Assembly: GCA_016124665.1 (NCBI GenBank) | Contig: WGNH01000029.1 | Span: 1-64,000 of the forward strand | Length of the DNA stretch: 64,000 bases | Direction of reading: 5' to 3' | Source: Alphaproteobacteria bacterium | Lineage (GTDB): Bacteria; Pseudomonadota; Alphaproteobacteria; Caulobacterales; Maricaulaceae | Shown here: piece by piece, positions 8,228 to 17,193 of the stretch | Position numbering within the stretch: position 1 is the stretch's first letter | Layout of the letters: every line of letters begins with the position of its first letter | Position numbers and translations under genes: made by a program | Notes under the pieces: model-generated | Seen by the model: the letters and a program-made list of their open reading frames with translations, nothing else | Database searches by the model: none | Told to the model about the DNA's origin: nothing

Positions 8228-9228
8228 TCGCTGGCGGCGCTTTGCTGCTGGCGGCCTGTGAACCGGCCAGCGAAACCGGCACGGTGGAATCCGCAGCCGG
8301 ACCAGCACGAGATGACTCCTATCTGGAGCTCGTATCGACCGGGGTGATGGAAACGATTGAAAGCGAAGGCGTTGCAGCCGTCGCATTTCTGCCCGACCCG
8401 TCGACGTCCTGGTCCGGCTTTATCGCCGCAGCGGCGGAAGAAGGCGGGATCGACCTGTTCGATATAGAAGGTGAGTCGGTCCACCGTATGACGGGTTCGC
8501 GCTTGTGGGGACTGGCCGCCGCGCCGGGATTCCAGTTGAGGGGCGAATCCCTTCCGCTTCTGTTCGGAGCCGACCGTGATACCAATCTTGTACGGGCCTA
8601 TGCCCTGCTGAGAACGGGACCCGAGCTGATCGAGGCGCCGATCCAGCCGATTGGTCCACAGGGAGACATCGCATCCGTCTGCGGACTTGGCGAAGGCATC
8701 GGTTATGTCGACCTCATGGTGCTGTCCCGTGGCACGACGGCCGAAATCTGGCGGATAGCCGATGATGGCGGCGATCTGATCAGCGCCACGCTCCGGGAAC
8801 GTTTCGAGCTTCCCTCACCGGTCCGGACCTGTGCTGCAGGCAATGGAAGCATCTACGCTTCCGGACCCGCTGGGGGCATTATACGGCTATCAGTGGATGG
8901 CCGCATTGAAGCGCAAACGGATGGATATGCCATATCGCTGGCGGCAGGAGAGTTTCTCGGCCGGCCGGTTCTGATACTGTCGAATGGAACCAATAATACA
9001 CTTGAAATCCGTGACGGCCGCACGTTGGAACTTATCGGCGATGCGATTATTCGTGACGGATTCTCGATCCCCGGAGTCGATCAGCCCGGCGCAATTGCAA
9101 CAACGGAATCATCCTATGGCGGCACCGCATACCAGAGCGGACTGGTGGCCGTTGCTGACGAAACCGATGGCCGGATCCGCCTGATCGCACGGGAAACCTT
9201 CGCGCGCGGGATCACCGTAATTGACTAA
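8131..9228 (+). CDS. Phytase-like beta-propeller lipoprotein
   Basis: A protein of about 365 residues with an N-terminal lipoprotein signal (LIAGGALLLAACEP), implying membrane anchoring at the Cys. The body has repeated strand-rich blades, for example GFIAAAAEEGGIDLFDIEG and GLGEGIGYVDLMVLSRG. The C-terminal DQPGAIATTESSYGGTAYQS followed by GLVAVADETDG resembles the end of bacterial 3-phytases, so inositol-phosphate or other phosphoester hydrolysis is plausible, though catalytic residues cannot be confirmed by eye. The start is uncertain: ATGs at 8122 and 8131 lie inside the PhoX-like gene, and a start nearer the signal peptide would need a rare codon. The stop overlaps the convergent ctaA stop. 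Confidence 0.6.
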   Translation: MLLSGRNYSLRQRTVRTFADVCGPGALARIGLIAGGALLLAACEPASETGTVESAAGPARDDSYLELVSTGVMETIESEGVAAVAFLPDPSTSWSGFIAAAAEEGGIDLFDIEGESVHRMTGSRLWGLAAAPGFQLRGESLPLLFGADRDTNLVRAYALLRTGPELIEAPIQPIGPQGDIASVCGLGEGIGYVDLMVLSRGTTAEIWRIADDGGDLISATLRERFELPSPVRTCAAGNGSIYASGPAGGIIRLSVDGRIEAQTDGYAISLAAGEFLGRPVLILSNGTNNTLEIRDGRTLELIGDAIIRDGFSIPGVDQPGAIATTESSYGGTAYQSGLVAVADETDGRIRLIARETFARGITVID

Positions 9229-10247
9229 ACGCGCCGGGATTTCCAGGTCACAATCGCGGCGGCACTGAACAAGGCGATCGCGCCCGCCTGGTGCAGCAGT
9301 GACAGGCTGAGTGGAGCCGCATGGACGAGTGTGGTGATTCCCAGAACAATCTGCACCGCTGTCATCGACGCGATCCAGATGGCACCGGCCCGCAGCGCCG
9401 CAGCATGACTGCGCCATAATGCCAGCGACAACAGGCCGGCACAGACCGCAACCAGATAACCGGTCCAGCGGTGATGCAGCTGGACAGCCGGGCGGCTTTC
9501 GAAGGCCGCCTGCAGCCAGCCCATACCGCCAAGATAACCGTCCGGGATCAACCGTCCTTCCATCAGCGGCCAGGTTGTGAAGATACGTCCGGCATCCAGC
9601 CCCGCGACAAAGGCGCCAAGAATGATCTGGGCGAAGACCAGCACCCAGAAGCCTGCCACCCAAGGCGCCGTGCCATCCCGGGTCCGCGCGCTCACGCCGT
9701 AACGCGCATCCAGCGCAACCCAGATCGTCAGGCCGAGAATGACGAATGCCATGCCGAGATGGGTCGCCAGCCGGTACTGACTGACGTCCAGCCGGTCGAC
9801 AAGGCCGCTGGAGACCATCCACCATCCGATCGCGCCCTGCAGCCCGCCGAGGATCAACAGGATGACCAGCGGCAGTTTGAGACGCCCCGGTATCTTTCCC
9901 CGGATCCAGAAAACAGCCAGCGGAATGGCAAAAACCAGCCCGATCATCCGGCCAAGAAACCGGTGGCCCCATTCCCACCAGTAAATGAACTGGAATTCCT
10001 CCATGCTCATGCCGCGGTTCTGTAACTGGTATTCGGTCGTGGAGCGATAAAGCTCCAGCTCATTCTGCCAGCCCGCCTCGGTCAGCGGCGGAATGGTCCC
10101 GGTGACAGGCCGCCATTCGGTGATGGACAAACCTGAGTCGGTCAGCCGCGTCGCGCCGCCAATCAGGATCATGGCGGACACCATTGCGGCCACAATCAGG
10201 AGCCAGATGAAGATCGCATTGCTGGTCTGCGGGCGGGCAAGAGACAT
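9225..10247 (-). CDS. ctaA: Heme A synthase
   Basis: Integral membrane monooxygenase-type enzyme that converts heme O to heme A for aa3-type cytochrome oxidase. The 340-residue protein has about eight transmembrane helices. Hallmarks are GGATRLTDSGLSITEWRPVTG (positions 30-50), the heme-ligand HRFLGR (His about residue 94), ATHLGMAF and the second-half LHHRWTGYL and LLHQAG. This is the alphaproteobacterial type, in which the helices III-IV loop lacks the Cys pair of Bacillus CtaA. The gene is alone; its stop shares two bases with the stop of the convergent plus-strand gene. Confidence 0.95.
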   Translation of the reverse strand: MSLARPQTSNAIFIWLLIVAAMVSAMILIGGATRLTDSGLSITEWRPVTGTIPPLTEAGWQNELELYRSTTEYQLQNRGMSMEEFQFIYWWEWGHRFLGRMIGLVFAIPLAVFWIRGKIPGRLKLPLVILLILGGLQGAIGWWMVSSGLVDRLDVSQYRLATHLGMAFVILGLTIWVALDARYGVSARTRDGTAPWVAGFWVLVFAQIILGAFVAGLDAGRIFTTWPLMEGRLIPDGYLGGMGWLQAAFESRPAVQLHHRWTGYLVAVCAGLLSLALWRSHAAALRAGAIWIASMTAVQIVLGITTLVHAAPLSLSLLHQAGAIALFSAAAIVTWKSRRV

Positions 10248-10391
10248 GACAATTCCTCCGCTGCCCGACTTAACCGCCCTTCCCCGCTTGGCAAGTCCCG
10301 GCGATCATTCGCCGCAGGTGGGAAAAGGGGCTCGCCTCCGGCAAATCTCGCGCTAGTCTTTGCACCGACAAAGAGACCAACGGGGAGAAAT

Positions 10392-11573
10392 ATGAGCGAT
10401 CTGGAATCCTTCCGCAACGACGTCCGTGACTGGCTTGAAGCCAATTGTCCTGACTCGATGCGCAAACCGATGAAGTCGGAAAAAGACATCTGCTGGGGTG
10501 GCAAACGCTTCGAGTTTTCCAGCGGCGATCAGAAAGCCTGGCTCGAGCGCATGGCGGAGAAAGGCTGGACCTGCCCGTCCTGGCCGAAGGAATACGGGGG
10601 TGGCGGCCTGTCCAAGGACGAAGCCCAGATCCTGAAAGAGGAAATGGAGCGTATCAAGGCCCGTCCGCCCCTGATCTCCTTCGGCATCTGGATGCTCGGA
10701 CCGGCGCTGCTGAAATACGGTTCCGAAGAGCAGAAACGCCATTACCTGCCACAGATTACACGTGGTGAAATCCGCTGGGCCCAGGGGTATTCCGAGCCCG
10801 GTGCCGGCTCCGACCTGGCAGCGCTTCGCACGAAGGGCGATGACAAGGGCGATCACTGGGTCGTCAATGGCCAGAAGGTCTGGACCAGCTATGCCGATGA
10901 ATGCGACTGGATTTTCGCGCTCGTCCGGACTGAGCCAGATGCGCCGAAACACCTTGGCATTTCATTTCTCCTGATCGATATGGAATGGGACGGGGTCTCG
11001 ACCAAGCCGATCAAGCTTATTTCCGGTAAATCGCCCTTCTGCGAAACCTTTTTCGACGACGTGAAAGTGCCCAAGGAAAATATCGTACACGAGTCGGGTC
11101 GTGGCTGGGACGTCGCCAAATACTTGCTCTCTCACGAGCGCGCGAATATTGCCGGGGGTGGCAGTGGCGCTCAGATGAACCCGGTCGCGGCAGCCCACAA
11201 ATCCGGTGAAGTTGATGAAAATGGCCGCGTCGCGGATCCCATCCTGCGCGGCGACATTGCCCGGCTGACCATTGATGCCCTCGCCTTTGAAACCACGCTG
11301 CAACGGATCAAGGACCAGGCCGACGGTGGCCAGGGTGTGGGCGCGAAGGCGTCCATGCTGAAATATTACGGCACCGAGCTGAACAAACGCCGTCATGAAC
11401 TGAATATGTCGGCACTCGGCTCGGACGGGCTGTTGTGGGAAGGTGAAAATCCCGAGGATGGCGATCCGGCGCGCGGCTGGTTGCGGTCACGCGCCAATTC
11501 CATCGAAGGCGGGACGTCCGAAATCCAATTGAACATTCTGGCCAAGCGTGTGCTTGAGCTTCCGGGCGGCTGA
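10392..11573 (+). CDS. Acyl-CoA dehydrogenase, catalytic-type subunit
   Basis: An FAD-dependent flavoprotein (393 residues) oxidising an acyl-CoA to the enoyl-CoA. FAD/substrate-binding segments are AQGYSEPGAGSDLAALRTK and VVNGQKVWTSYADECDW. The C-terminal SIEGGTSEIQLNILAKRVL contains the Glu expected to be the catalytic base. GGGG AG precedes the ATG at Shine-Dalgarno distance. The second dehydrogenase begins 14 nt downstream. The combination resembles alpha-beta heteromeric dehydrogenases, such as the actinobacterial FadE pairs acting on bulky or branched acyl-CoAs. The substrate is unknown. Confidence 0.9.
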   Translation: MSDLESFRNDVRDWLEANCPDSMRKPMKSEKDICWGGKRFEFSSGDQKAWLERMAEKGWTCPSWPKEYGGGGLSKDEAQILKEEMERIKARPPLISFGIWMLGPALLKYGSEEQKRHYLPQITRGEIRWAQGYSEPGAGSDLAALRTKGDDKGDHWVVNGQKVWTSYADECDWIFALVRTEPDAPKHLGISFLLIDMEWDGVSTKPIKLISGKSPFCETFFDDVKVPKENIVHESGRGWDVAKYLLSHERANIAGGGSGAQMNPVAAAHKSGEVDENGRVADPILRGDIARLTIDALAFETTLQRIKDQADGGQGVGAKASMLKYYGTELNKRRHELNMSALGSDGLLWEGENPEDGDPARGWLRSRANSIEGGTSEIQLNILAKRVLELPGG

Positions 11574-11587
11574 TCGGGGATCTATCA

Positions 11588-12712
11588 ATGAGCTATATTC
11601 TATCCGAAGAAGAACAGATGCTGCGCGATAGTGCGCAAGCGTTTTTGGCCGAAAAGTCCCCGGTTTCCGAACTCCGCCGTCTTCGCGACGAAGGCTGCAA
11701 GGACGGATTCCGTCATGCCATCTGGAAAGACATGGCGGATATGGGCTGGAATGGCATTGTCATTCCCGAGGAATATGGCGGGGTGGACATGGGATTCACG
11801 GCCGCCGGCCTCATCCTTCAGGAGATGGGCCGCACGCTGGCGGCCACACCTTTCCTCGCTTCCTCCGTGCTTTGTGCCACGGCATTGCGCTATGGCGGTA
11901 CAGAAGGTCAGAAATCCGAACACCTTCCGAAAATCGCATCCGGCGAAAAGGTCTATGCGCTGGCGGTCGATGAGAAAGCCCGGCACGACGCTTCGCATAT
12001 AGAAACCCGGGCCAGAAAGGACGGAAACGGCTTCCGCCTCAGCGGGCAGAAGCGCCATGTGGTCTGCGGCAATGGTGCCGACATGCTGATCGTGGCCGCC
12101 CGCATGGATGACGACTCCATTGGGCTTTTCCTGGTCGATCCGGAAACCAGTGGCGTAGAGCGCACTCTGCGCCGGTCGGTCGACAGCCACGCCCCGGCCA
12201 ACATCCATTTCGACGATGTGAAGCTGGATGGCGATGCATTGTTGTCGGAAACTGAAGACGGATCCGCCCTGCTCGACCTGGTACTCGATTCAGGCCGGGC
12301 CTGCCTGGCCGCCGAGCAGCTGGGCATCGCCGAGGAGGCGTTTTCCCGCACGCTCGATTACATCAAGGAACGCGAGCAATTTGGTCAGAAGATCGGCTCA
12401 TTCCAGAGCCTTCAACACCGCGCCGCGCATCTGCTGACCGAGGTGGAAATGACCCAGTCGCTCGTGATCAAGGCCTTGCGGCAACTCGATGAAGCGCCCT
12501 CGCAGGCGCCTTTGTGGATCGCTGCGGCCAAGGCCAAAGCCACCAGAGTTTCTCGTCTCTCATCAGCCGAGGCCATCCAGATGCATGGCGGTGTCGGCAT
12601 GACCGATGAATACGAGATCGGCTTCTTCTATAAACGGGCGCAGGCCGCTGGCGAATTCCTCGGCGATGACGCCTGGGGTGCCGGACGTGTGGCGGAGCTC
12701 AGCGGCTACTGA
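11588..12712 (+). CDS. Acyl-CoA dehydrogenase, probable non-catalytic partner subunit
   Basis: A 374-residue acyl-CoA dehydrogenase fold: helical N-domain (1-120), a beta domain beginning near KIASGEKVYALAVDE, and a helical C-domain with REQFGQKIGSFQSLQHR and IQMHGGVGMTDEYEIGFFYK. The EGT-type segment with the catalytic Glu is absent; after FFYKRAQAAGEFLGDD the chain simply ends. The usual strong FAD-stacking motif is also modified. This fits the structural or FAD-sharing subunit of an alpha-beta enzyme with the preceding gene product. The pair is followed by an intrinsic terminator. Confidence 0.87.
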   Translation: MSYILSEEEQMLRDSAQAFLAEKSPVSELRRLRDEGCKDGFRHAIWKDMADMGWNGIVIPEEYGGVDMGFTAAGLILQEMGRTLAATPFLASSVLCATALRYGGTEGQKSEHLPKIASGEKVYALAVDEKARHDASHIETRARKDGNGFRLSGQKRHVVCGNGADMLIVAARMDDDSIGLFLVDPETSGVERTLRRSVDSHAPANIHFDDVKLDGDALLSETEDGSALLDLVLDSGRACLAAEQLGIAEEAFSRTLDYIKEREQFGQKIGSFQSLQHRAAHLLTEVEMTQSLVIKALRQLDEAPSQAPLWIAAAKAKATRVSRLSSAEAIQMHGGVGMTDEYEIGFFYKRAQAAGEFLGDDAWGAGRVAELSGY

Positions 12713-12735
12713 TCCGTCCAACGTGACAACACTGG

Positions 12736-12767
12736 AAGGGCTGCTCATCGGGCGGCCCTTTCTGTTT
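12736..12767 (+). terminator. Rho-independent terminator after the acyl-CoA dehydrogenase pair
   Basis: Arms AAGGGCTGC (12736-12744) and GCGGCCCTT (12752-12760) form a 9-bp stem with one G-U pair and a 7-nt loop, followed by TCTGTTT. It lies 24 nt after the stop. Confidence 0.7.
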
Positions 12768-12819
12768 GCCCTAGTGCTGCCGCATTCTGTTTGCCTGATA
12801 GCGCAAAGAGCGGGAGGAC

Positions 12820-13332
12820 ATGATGGCAAACACATCCCTTTCACGCGCGCATGGCCGCGGCGGCGTCATGGCCCGGATGCTGATACTGTTATCCTCCGTG
12901 TGTCTGGCCGCCGGACTCCTGACCCCGATGCTGGAAACTCAGCGCCTGATCTTCTTCTCGCAGGCGCATTCCCTGATCGATGTCACCCGGGCCCTGTTGG
13001 AAAATGAAAACTATCTCCTCGGACTGGTCATCCTCGTTTTTTCGATCCTGTTTCCGATTGCAAAAGCCTTCTACCTGTCAGCCGTGAACGCCGGCTGGGC
13101 ACATGGCCGCAGCGCACTCATCTGGGTGGACCGCCTCGGCAAATGGTCGATGCTTGATGTGCTGATCGCCGGGCTGATCGTTTTCACACTGTCAGGCGAC
13201 CGGGCGGTCCGGATTGCGGAACAGCCCGGCCTCTATTTCTTCACCATCGCGATATTCGGTCTGATGATCGCGTCCGGCCTTATCGTTCGTGATACCCGCA
13301 ATGCCAATCAGCAGGCTGACAGCCGGTCCTGA
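12820..13332 (+). CDS. PqiA-family (paraquat-inducible protein A) membrane protein
   Basis: A 170-residue inner-membrane protein with about four helices (residues 18-36, 62-85, 110-128, 140-160). Family marks are FPIAKAFYL and the LGKWSMLDVLIAGLIVF segment. PqiA proteins work with MCE-type lipid-transport proteins in Escherichia coli, but no PqiB or MCE gene is present here, and this is a single-module form without the zinc-ribbon Cys pairs. A GGGAGG Shine-Dalgarno precedes tandem ATGs at 12820 and 12823. The 3' end overlaps the convergent metalloprotease gene by 25 nt. Confidence 0.8.
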   Translation: MMANTSLSRAHGRGGVMARMLILLSSVCLAAGLLTPMLETQRLIFFSQAHSLIDVTRALLENENYLLGLVILVFSILFPIAKAFYLSAVNAGWAHGRSALIWVDRLGKWSMLDVLIAGLIVFTLSGDRAVRIAEQPGLYFFTIAIFGLMIASGLIVRDTRNANQQADSRS

Positions 13333-16148
13333 CCTGACGTTTTGCACATATCGAAGATATAATCCCAGCCAGACGGCCCCCCATCATTGTTCAGATAAAA
13401 ACGATAGGTCGTATCATTGCTGACCAGCTGAACGGCAAAGTCGAGCCCGTTAGCCGGATTACGCAGCCGGGTATAATTCCCTTCATTCCGATCATACGTC
13501 TCCATGCACAAAGCCGTCGCAATCACTTCGATTTCGTCCGAAGTAGCCGTACCGGTTTCGGTCACAGCGACCTCTGCAACGCGGCGCGAGATTCGCCTCG
13601 ACGTGGAATTGCGCGGTGCGCAGGCTTCATATTGCACGACATCGAAAATTCCGGTGACGGCATTACCCCTTCCTGACCGGTTCTCTGCGGCAAAAGAAAA
13701 GCTGTAATTACCCGGCGCCGCCGGCAGAGTTCCACTAATGACACCGGTCAAGCTATTGAAATCATAGTCACCGGAAGGTGCTGAAATGAGCACGAACCGG
13801 TCAATACTGATATTCGAGTCAGCATGATCATCCAGATCAACAGAGAAGATACCATCGGTATCGTCCTCGACCGTGAATGGCGTCACGGTCGGAACCGGCA
13901 GGGCGTTAATAGTGATGCTGGCCGCAACCGGTGCCGACCAGCCGCTGGAATTGCCCGCCCGATAGGTAAAGCTGTCCGATCCGCCAAGTGCGCCAGCTGT
14001 ATAGGTGTAGCGCCCCGTCGACGTATTCAACTCAACACTCCCGAGCGAGGGACCGCTGACAATCTCAAAGCGATCATAATATCCTGATGCGTAGCTCGTC
14101 AGCGCACCGCTCGCTTCATCGAACGCCGTGACCGCAAATGCATGCGGTGAAGCCGCGGGCGGTACCACCGGCCCCTGGTCGCGAACCGCAACAGATGTTG
14201 ACCCCCGTACGGCTCCCCCCACCTCCATGCGGAACTGGAAACGCTGCCGCGGGCTGAAGGGTGTGACATGGCCGGTCCGGACAAATACGCCGAATGTCGG
14301 TGTTTCATTCGGACCAATATCAAGGGTCAGTGAATCAGCCGGAGGGGCCAGACAGACGCCGCTCGTATCCGTCTGACAGACTTGGCCTGTTGCAGGCAGG
14401 CCGGAGTCGAGGGATTGCGCGCTGACCGTGACATTGCCTGCGCCGCCCAGATTGATCGTCGCAACGGAGAACACGCCTCTGCGGCCGTCCGGCACATCAA
14501 CAATCCCGGTATTACCGACCGTCGCACTCAAGGCGATAATATCCGGCCCACCAGCCGCATCGGCACCCAGATTAACCGTGTTCAATCCCGGCGAAACAGC
14601 GGCCATCGGAACATTGTCGCATGATGCATAAGGCGCGAAACTGACACCGGACACATCAGCGCCGGGTGTCAGCGAAATCAGGAAGGTCTGGAAAGCGCCA
14701 CCCGGAATTGACACGGGCGTATTGGCATCCCCCACCAGGGCATTCGTGTTCGGATCGGTCCGCTGATAGTTGAAACTGTCCCGGTAAGGGCCGTGGTGCT
14801 CGATGATGCAATTCGTGGCGTCTACCTGATTCGGGTTGATCACCGTCATGAATGCGGTGGCAGCACTGCCCGTAGCGACAAACCGGCTCGTTGGCAGGAC
14901 AGACGACCGCAGCCGGTTGTTCGGCACCGCCTGGGCCGGAAACCCGACCGCATATCGCCGCAAGGCCTCGGCGGAATAAGAGCCTGCGCTGTTGTCTGCC
15001 GGGTCCAGGGGAATACCGCAGACGCTGCCGCGTTCCGGGCATTCGATGGTCGGATCTGAAAACTGCGGGACCCGGCCGCTGCCATACGCCATGACCGATG
15101 TGAAAATACCGCCATCAGCATTGGCGCTGTCGATCCGGAAACCGCGTGCCCAGTCCACAGGGCGGCCCGACGTGCCATCCGTTTCGAGCCCGTGTGCCAG
15201 ACCCATATTGTGCCCGGTTTCATGGGCCAGGGTCAGCCCGTTATGACAGACATTGATGTGCGAGCGCCCGGTAAAGTCGTCCGTTGGATTATGCAGAAAT
15301 CCCAGCCCGCAAAAATCATCACGGTCGGGATCCCGCACACGGTTGAGAGAGAGTACATCCACACCGAGCGAATCGATGCGGTCCTGAAGGCCGGCAAAAA
15401 TACCGCTCCGGCCGTAGAGATCATCGAGAAGATCATCACTCGGATAATCCGCCGCAACAGCCATGAACTGGAGCTGGGTGAGGTCGGCAGACAGCGGCAC
15501 GTCTGACTCCGTGAGAGCGGTCTCCAGATTACCGATATCGGTCGCCGCGAGATCCGGCAGGCCCCAGCCATGCGTCTCAATCATCGAGCTGTCATAGAAA
15601 TAGAGAAAATCCAGCGTGTCGGATCCGGCCAGAACACGATCGGGCTGCGCTTCGGCAATGCCGGACGGTGCGTGCATCCGGATATCCGCCAAACCGTCAT
15701 CAAAAACCGGTTCTTCGGGGGCGGGCCGCATGACCAGACCGCCGGAACGCTCGGGCTGGATGACGAATTCGCCACGGTCTGTCCAGACCCGTCCGTAGGT
15801 TGCATTCAGCCCGATATGCATCAACACACCCTGCCCCGGCGTGCCGAAATCAATCTGCAGATGGCGGCCGCCCGACGATGTCGGCCGGTTGATCATCACC
15901 TCGCCATCCAGTGCGATGCCATCCGGCATCGGCACAGCAAGCGCCTGTCCTGCTTCTACCGCGCGCAAGCCGGGAGTAATCTGCAATTGCCAGCCGCGAT
16001 CAGGGGACGCATCGGGTATAGCGATGGCCGTCCCTTCACCCACAGACACGGCCTCGGCCGGCCGGTCGATCTGCCATACAGCCATGTCCTGGGCGAACGC
16101 TGCAGGTGCGGCGGACATTAAAAATGCGGATAGGAACAGACGCATCAA
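13308..16148 (-). CDS. Secreted metzincin-type zinc metalloprotease with Ig/cadherin-like repeats
   Basis: A 946-residue exported endopeptidase. A Sec signal peptide (residues 1-19, ending AAFAQ) precedes a pro-region. The catalytic domain carries HETGHNMGLAHG: zinc ligands His309, His313 and His319 with Glu310 as base. The Met-turn SVMAYGSG follows about 45 residues later. This spacing is the metzincin (reprolysin-like) pattern. The C-terminal half has strand-rich modules, including a cadherin-like repeat ending DSFTYRAGNSSGW and a putative-Ig segment. The last 100 residues contain paired Cys. It probably degrades extracellular proteins. It is monocistronic; its 3' end overlaps the PqiA-like gene. 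Confidence 0.87.
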   Translation of the reverse strand: MMRLFLSAFLMSAAPAAFAQDMAVWQIDRPAEAVSVGEGTAIAIPDASPDRGWQLQITPGLRAVEAGQALAVPMPDGIALDGEVMINRPTSSGGRHLQIDFGTPGQGVLMHIGLNATYGRVWTDRGEFVIQPERSGGLVMRPAPEEPVFDDGLADIRMHAPSGIAEAQPDRVLAGSDTLDFLYFYDSSMIETHGWGLPDLAATDIGNLETALTESDVPLSADLTQLQFMAVAADYPSDDLLDDLYGRSGIFAGLQDRIDSLGVDVLSLNRVRDPDRDDFCGLGFLHNPTDDFTGRSHINVCHNGLTLAHETGHNMGLAHGLETDGTSGRPVDWARGFRIDSANADGGIFTSVMAYGSGRVPQFSDPTIECPERGSVCGIPLDPADNSAGSYSAEALRRYAVGFPAQAVPNNRLRSSVLPTSRFVATGSAATAFMTVINPNQVDATNCIIEHHGPYRDSFNYQRTDPNTNALVGDANTPVSIPGGAFQTFLISLTPGADVSGVSFAPYASCDNVPMAAVSPGLNTVNLGADAAGGPDIIALSATVGNTGIVDVPDGRRGVFSVATINLGGAGNVTVSAQSLDSGLPATGQVCQTDTSGVCLAPPADSLTLDIGPNETPTFGVFVRTGHVTPFSPRQRFQFRMEVGGAVRGSTSVAVRDQGPVVPPAASPHAFAVTAFDEASGALTSYASGYYDRFEIVSGPSLGSVELNTSTGRYTYTAGALGGSDSFTYRAGNSSGWSAPVAASITINALPVPTVTPFTVEDDTDGIFSVDLDDHADSNISIDRFVLISAPSGDYDFNSLTGVISGTLPAAPGNYSFSFAAENRSGRGNAVTGIFDVVQYEACAPRNSTSRRISRRVAEVAVTETGTATSDEIEVIATALCMETYDRNEGNYTRLRNPANGLDFAVQLVSNDTTYRFYLNNDGGPSGWDYIFDMCKTSGQDRLSAC

Positions 16149-16217
16149 TATCTCCCTGAATTGGCTCCAGCATGACGCATCATGCCGGACCCGCCAACCA
16201 CAAAGAGAGTGCGGAAA

Positions 16218-16295
16218 TGGTCGGAGCGGCGAGATTTGAACTCGCGACCCCCGGTCCCCCAGACCGGTGCGCTAACCGGGCTGCGCCACGCTCCG
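16218..16295 (-). tRNA. tRNA-Pro (anticodon GGG)
   Basis: A 78-nt cloverleaf including an encoded CCA. The acceptor CGGAGCG (5') pairs with CGCTCCG, then discriminator A and CCA. The anticodon stem CCGGT/ACCGG encloses CT-GGG-GG, so the anticodon is GGG, reading CCC/CCT. The T arm has the standard GTTCAAATC. It lies 70 nt upstream of the metalloprotease gene on the same strand. Confidence 0.95.
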
Positions 16296-16377
16296 AACCG
16301 TAGAAGAGAACAACCGTCTGACGGCTGTAGGGGACGCGTCTTATAGGAGTGCCCGGCGGGATCGGCAACCGGATAAG

Positions 16378-16809
16378 TTAGTTCGCGTCCCGGGCCGCCA
16401 GTGCAGTATCCAGTTTGGCTTTAACAGCCTCCAGCCGGGCAATTGTTGACCGCAATCCATTACCTTCAGTCGCGGATGCTGTGGCCGGAACGAAGCGCTC
16501 GGCCAGCCGTGGTGCCTCCGGCAATACCGGTGCCGCACCGTCCGCAAGCGAGGCGACAGACGCCACGCCATGCTCGCGCAGGTATTTCTGCGCGCCCTTG
16601 ATGGTATAGCCCTGCTCATACAGCAGCGTGCGGATACCCCGGAGCAATTGCAGGTCGCCGGGCCGGTAGAGCCGCCGGCCGCCAGCGCGCTTTACCGGCT
16701 TGATCTGTGAAAAACGGCTTTCCCAGAATCGCAGGACATGGGCAGGCAAATCCAGTTCATCCGCCGCCTCACTGATGGTGCGGTAGGCATCTGGTGCTTT
16801 GTCTGTCAC
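16378..16809 (-). CDS. MerR-family transcriptional regulator
   Basis: A 143-residue regulator. Residues about 9-75 form the MerR winged helix ([20 protein letters not shown], then [20 protein letters not shown]). There are no effector-binding Cys residues; the C-terminal 60 residues form a short predicted coil ([16 protein letters not shown]) that probably mediates dimerisation. A MerR gene directly after ihfA is a conserved alphaproteobacterial arrangement. Targets are unknown. It starts 4 nt after the ihfA stop. Confidence 0.88.
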   Translation of the reverse strand: MTDKAPDAYRTISEAADELDLPAHVLRFWESRFSQIKPVKRAGGRRLYRPGDLQLLRGIRTLLYEQGYTIKGAQKYLREHGVASVASLADGAAPVLPEAPRLAERFVPATASATEGNGLRSTIARLEAVKAKLDTALAARDAN

Positions 16810-16813
16810 TCAA

Positions 16814-17119
16814 TCAGCCTTTCGAGTGACCTGCATCAACTTTTTCCTTCAACACCTGAGAGGGCTTGAAGGTGAGAACCCTGCGCGGATCAATCGGAAC
16901 TTCCTCACCGGTTTTCGGATTGCGTCCGATCCGGCCGCTCTTGTCGCGGAGCAGAAAGGAGCCGAACGAGGACAGTTTTACAGATTCTCCATTTGCCAGA
17001 GAATCCGAAACCATTCCGAGCACCGATTGAACGAGATCAGACGATTCCTGCCGCGATAATCCGATATTCTGATGCACTGCATCTGCCAGATCTGCTCGCG
17101 TTACGGTTTTACCGGACAT
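16814..17119 (-). CDS. ihfA: Integration host factor subunit alpha
   Basis: A 101-residue nucleoid protein that bends DNA sharply as a heterodimer with IhfB. The HU/IHF fold is evident: N-terminal helices ([20 protein letters not shown]), [13 protein letters not shown], and the DNA-wrapping arm [20 protein letters not shown] with the intercalating Pro in NPKTG. The fabH-ihfA-merR order is the normal neighbourhood of ihfA in this class. Confidence 0.95.
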   Translation of the reverse strand: MSGKTVTRADLADAVHQNIGLSRQESSDLVQSVLGMVSDSLANGESVKLSSFGSFLLRDKSGRIGRNPKTGEEVPIDPRRVLTFKPSQVLKEKVDAGHSKG

Positions 17120-17193
17120 GATATTCCCCCACTGGAAGAAGACAGGCTAGTCCCAACAGACCAGCCGCGTCAACGTGTTAGCACCCATTTGGG

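Noticed and set aside
13300-16295. A genomic island flanked by tRNA-Pro
   Set aside because: I found no direct repeat of the tRNA 3' end at the other side, no integrase and no tRNA fragment; only the single protease gene stands out.
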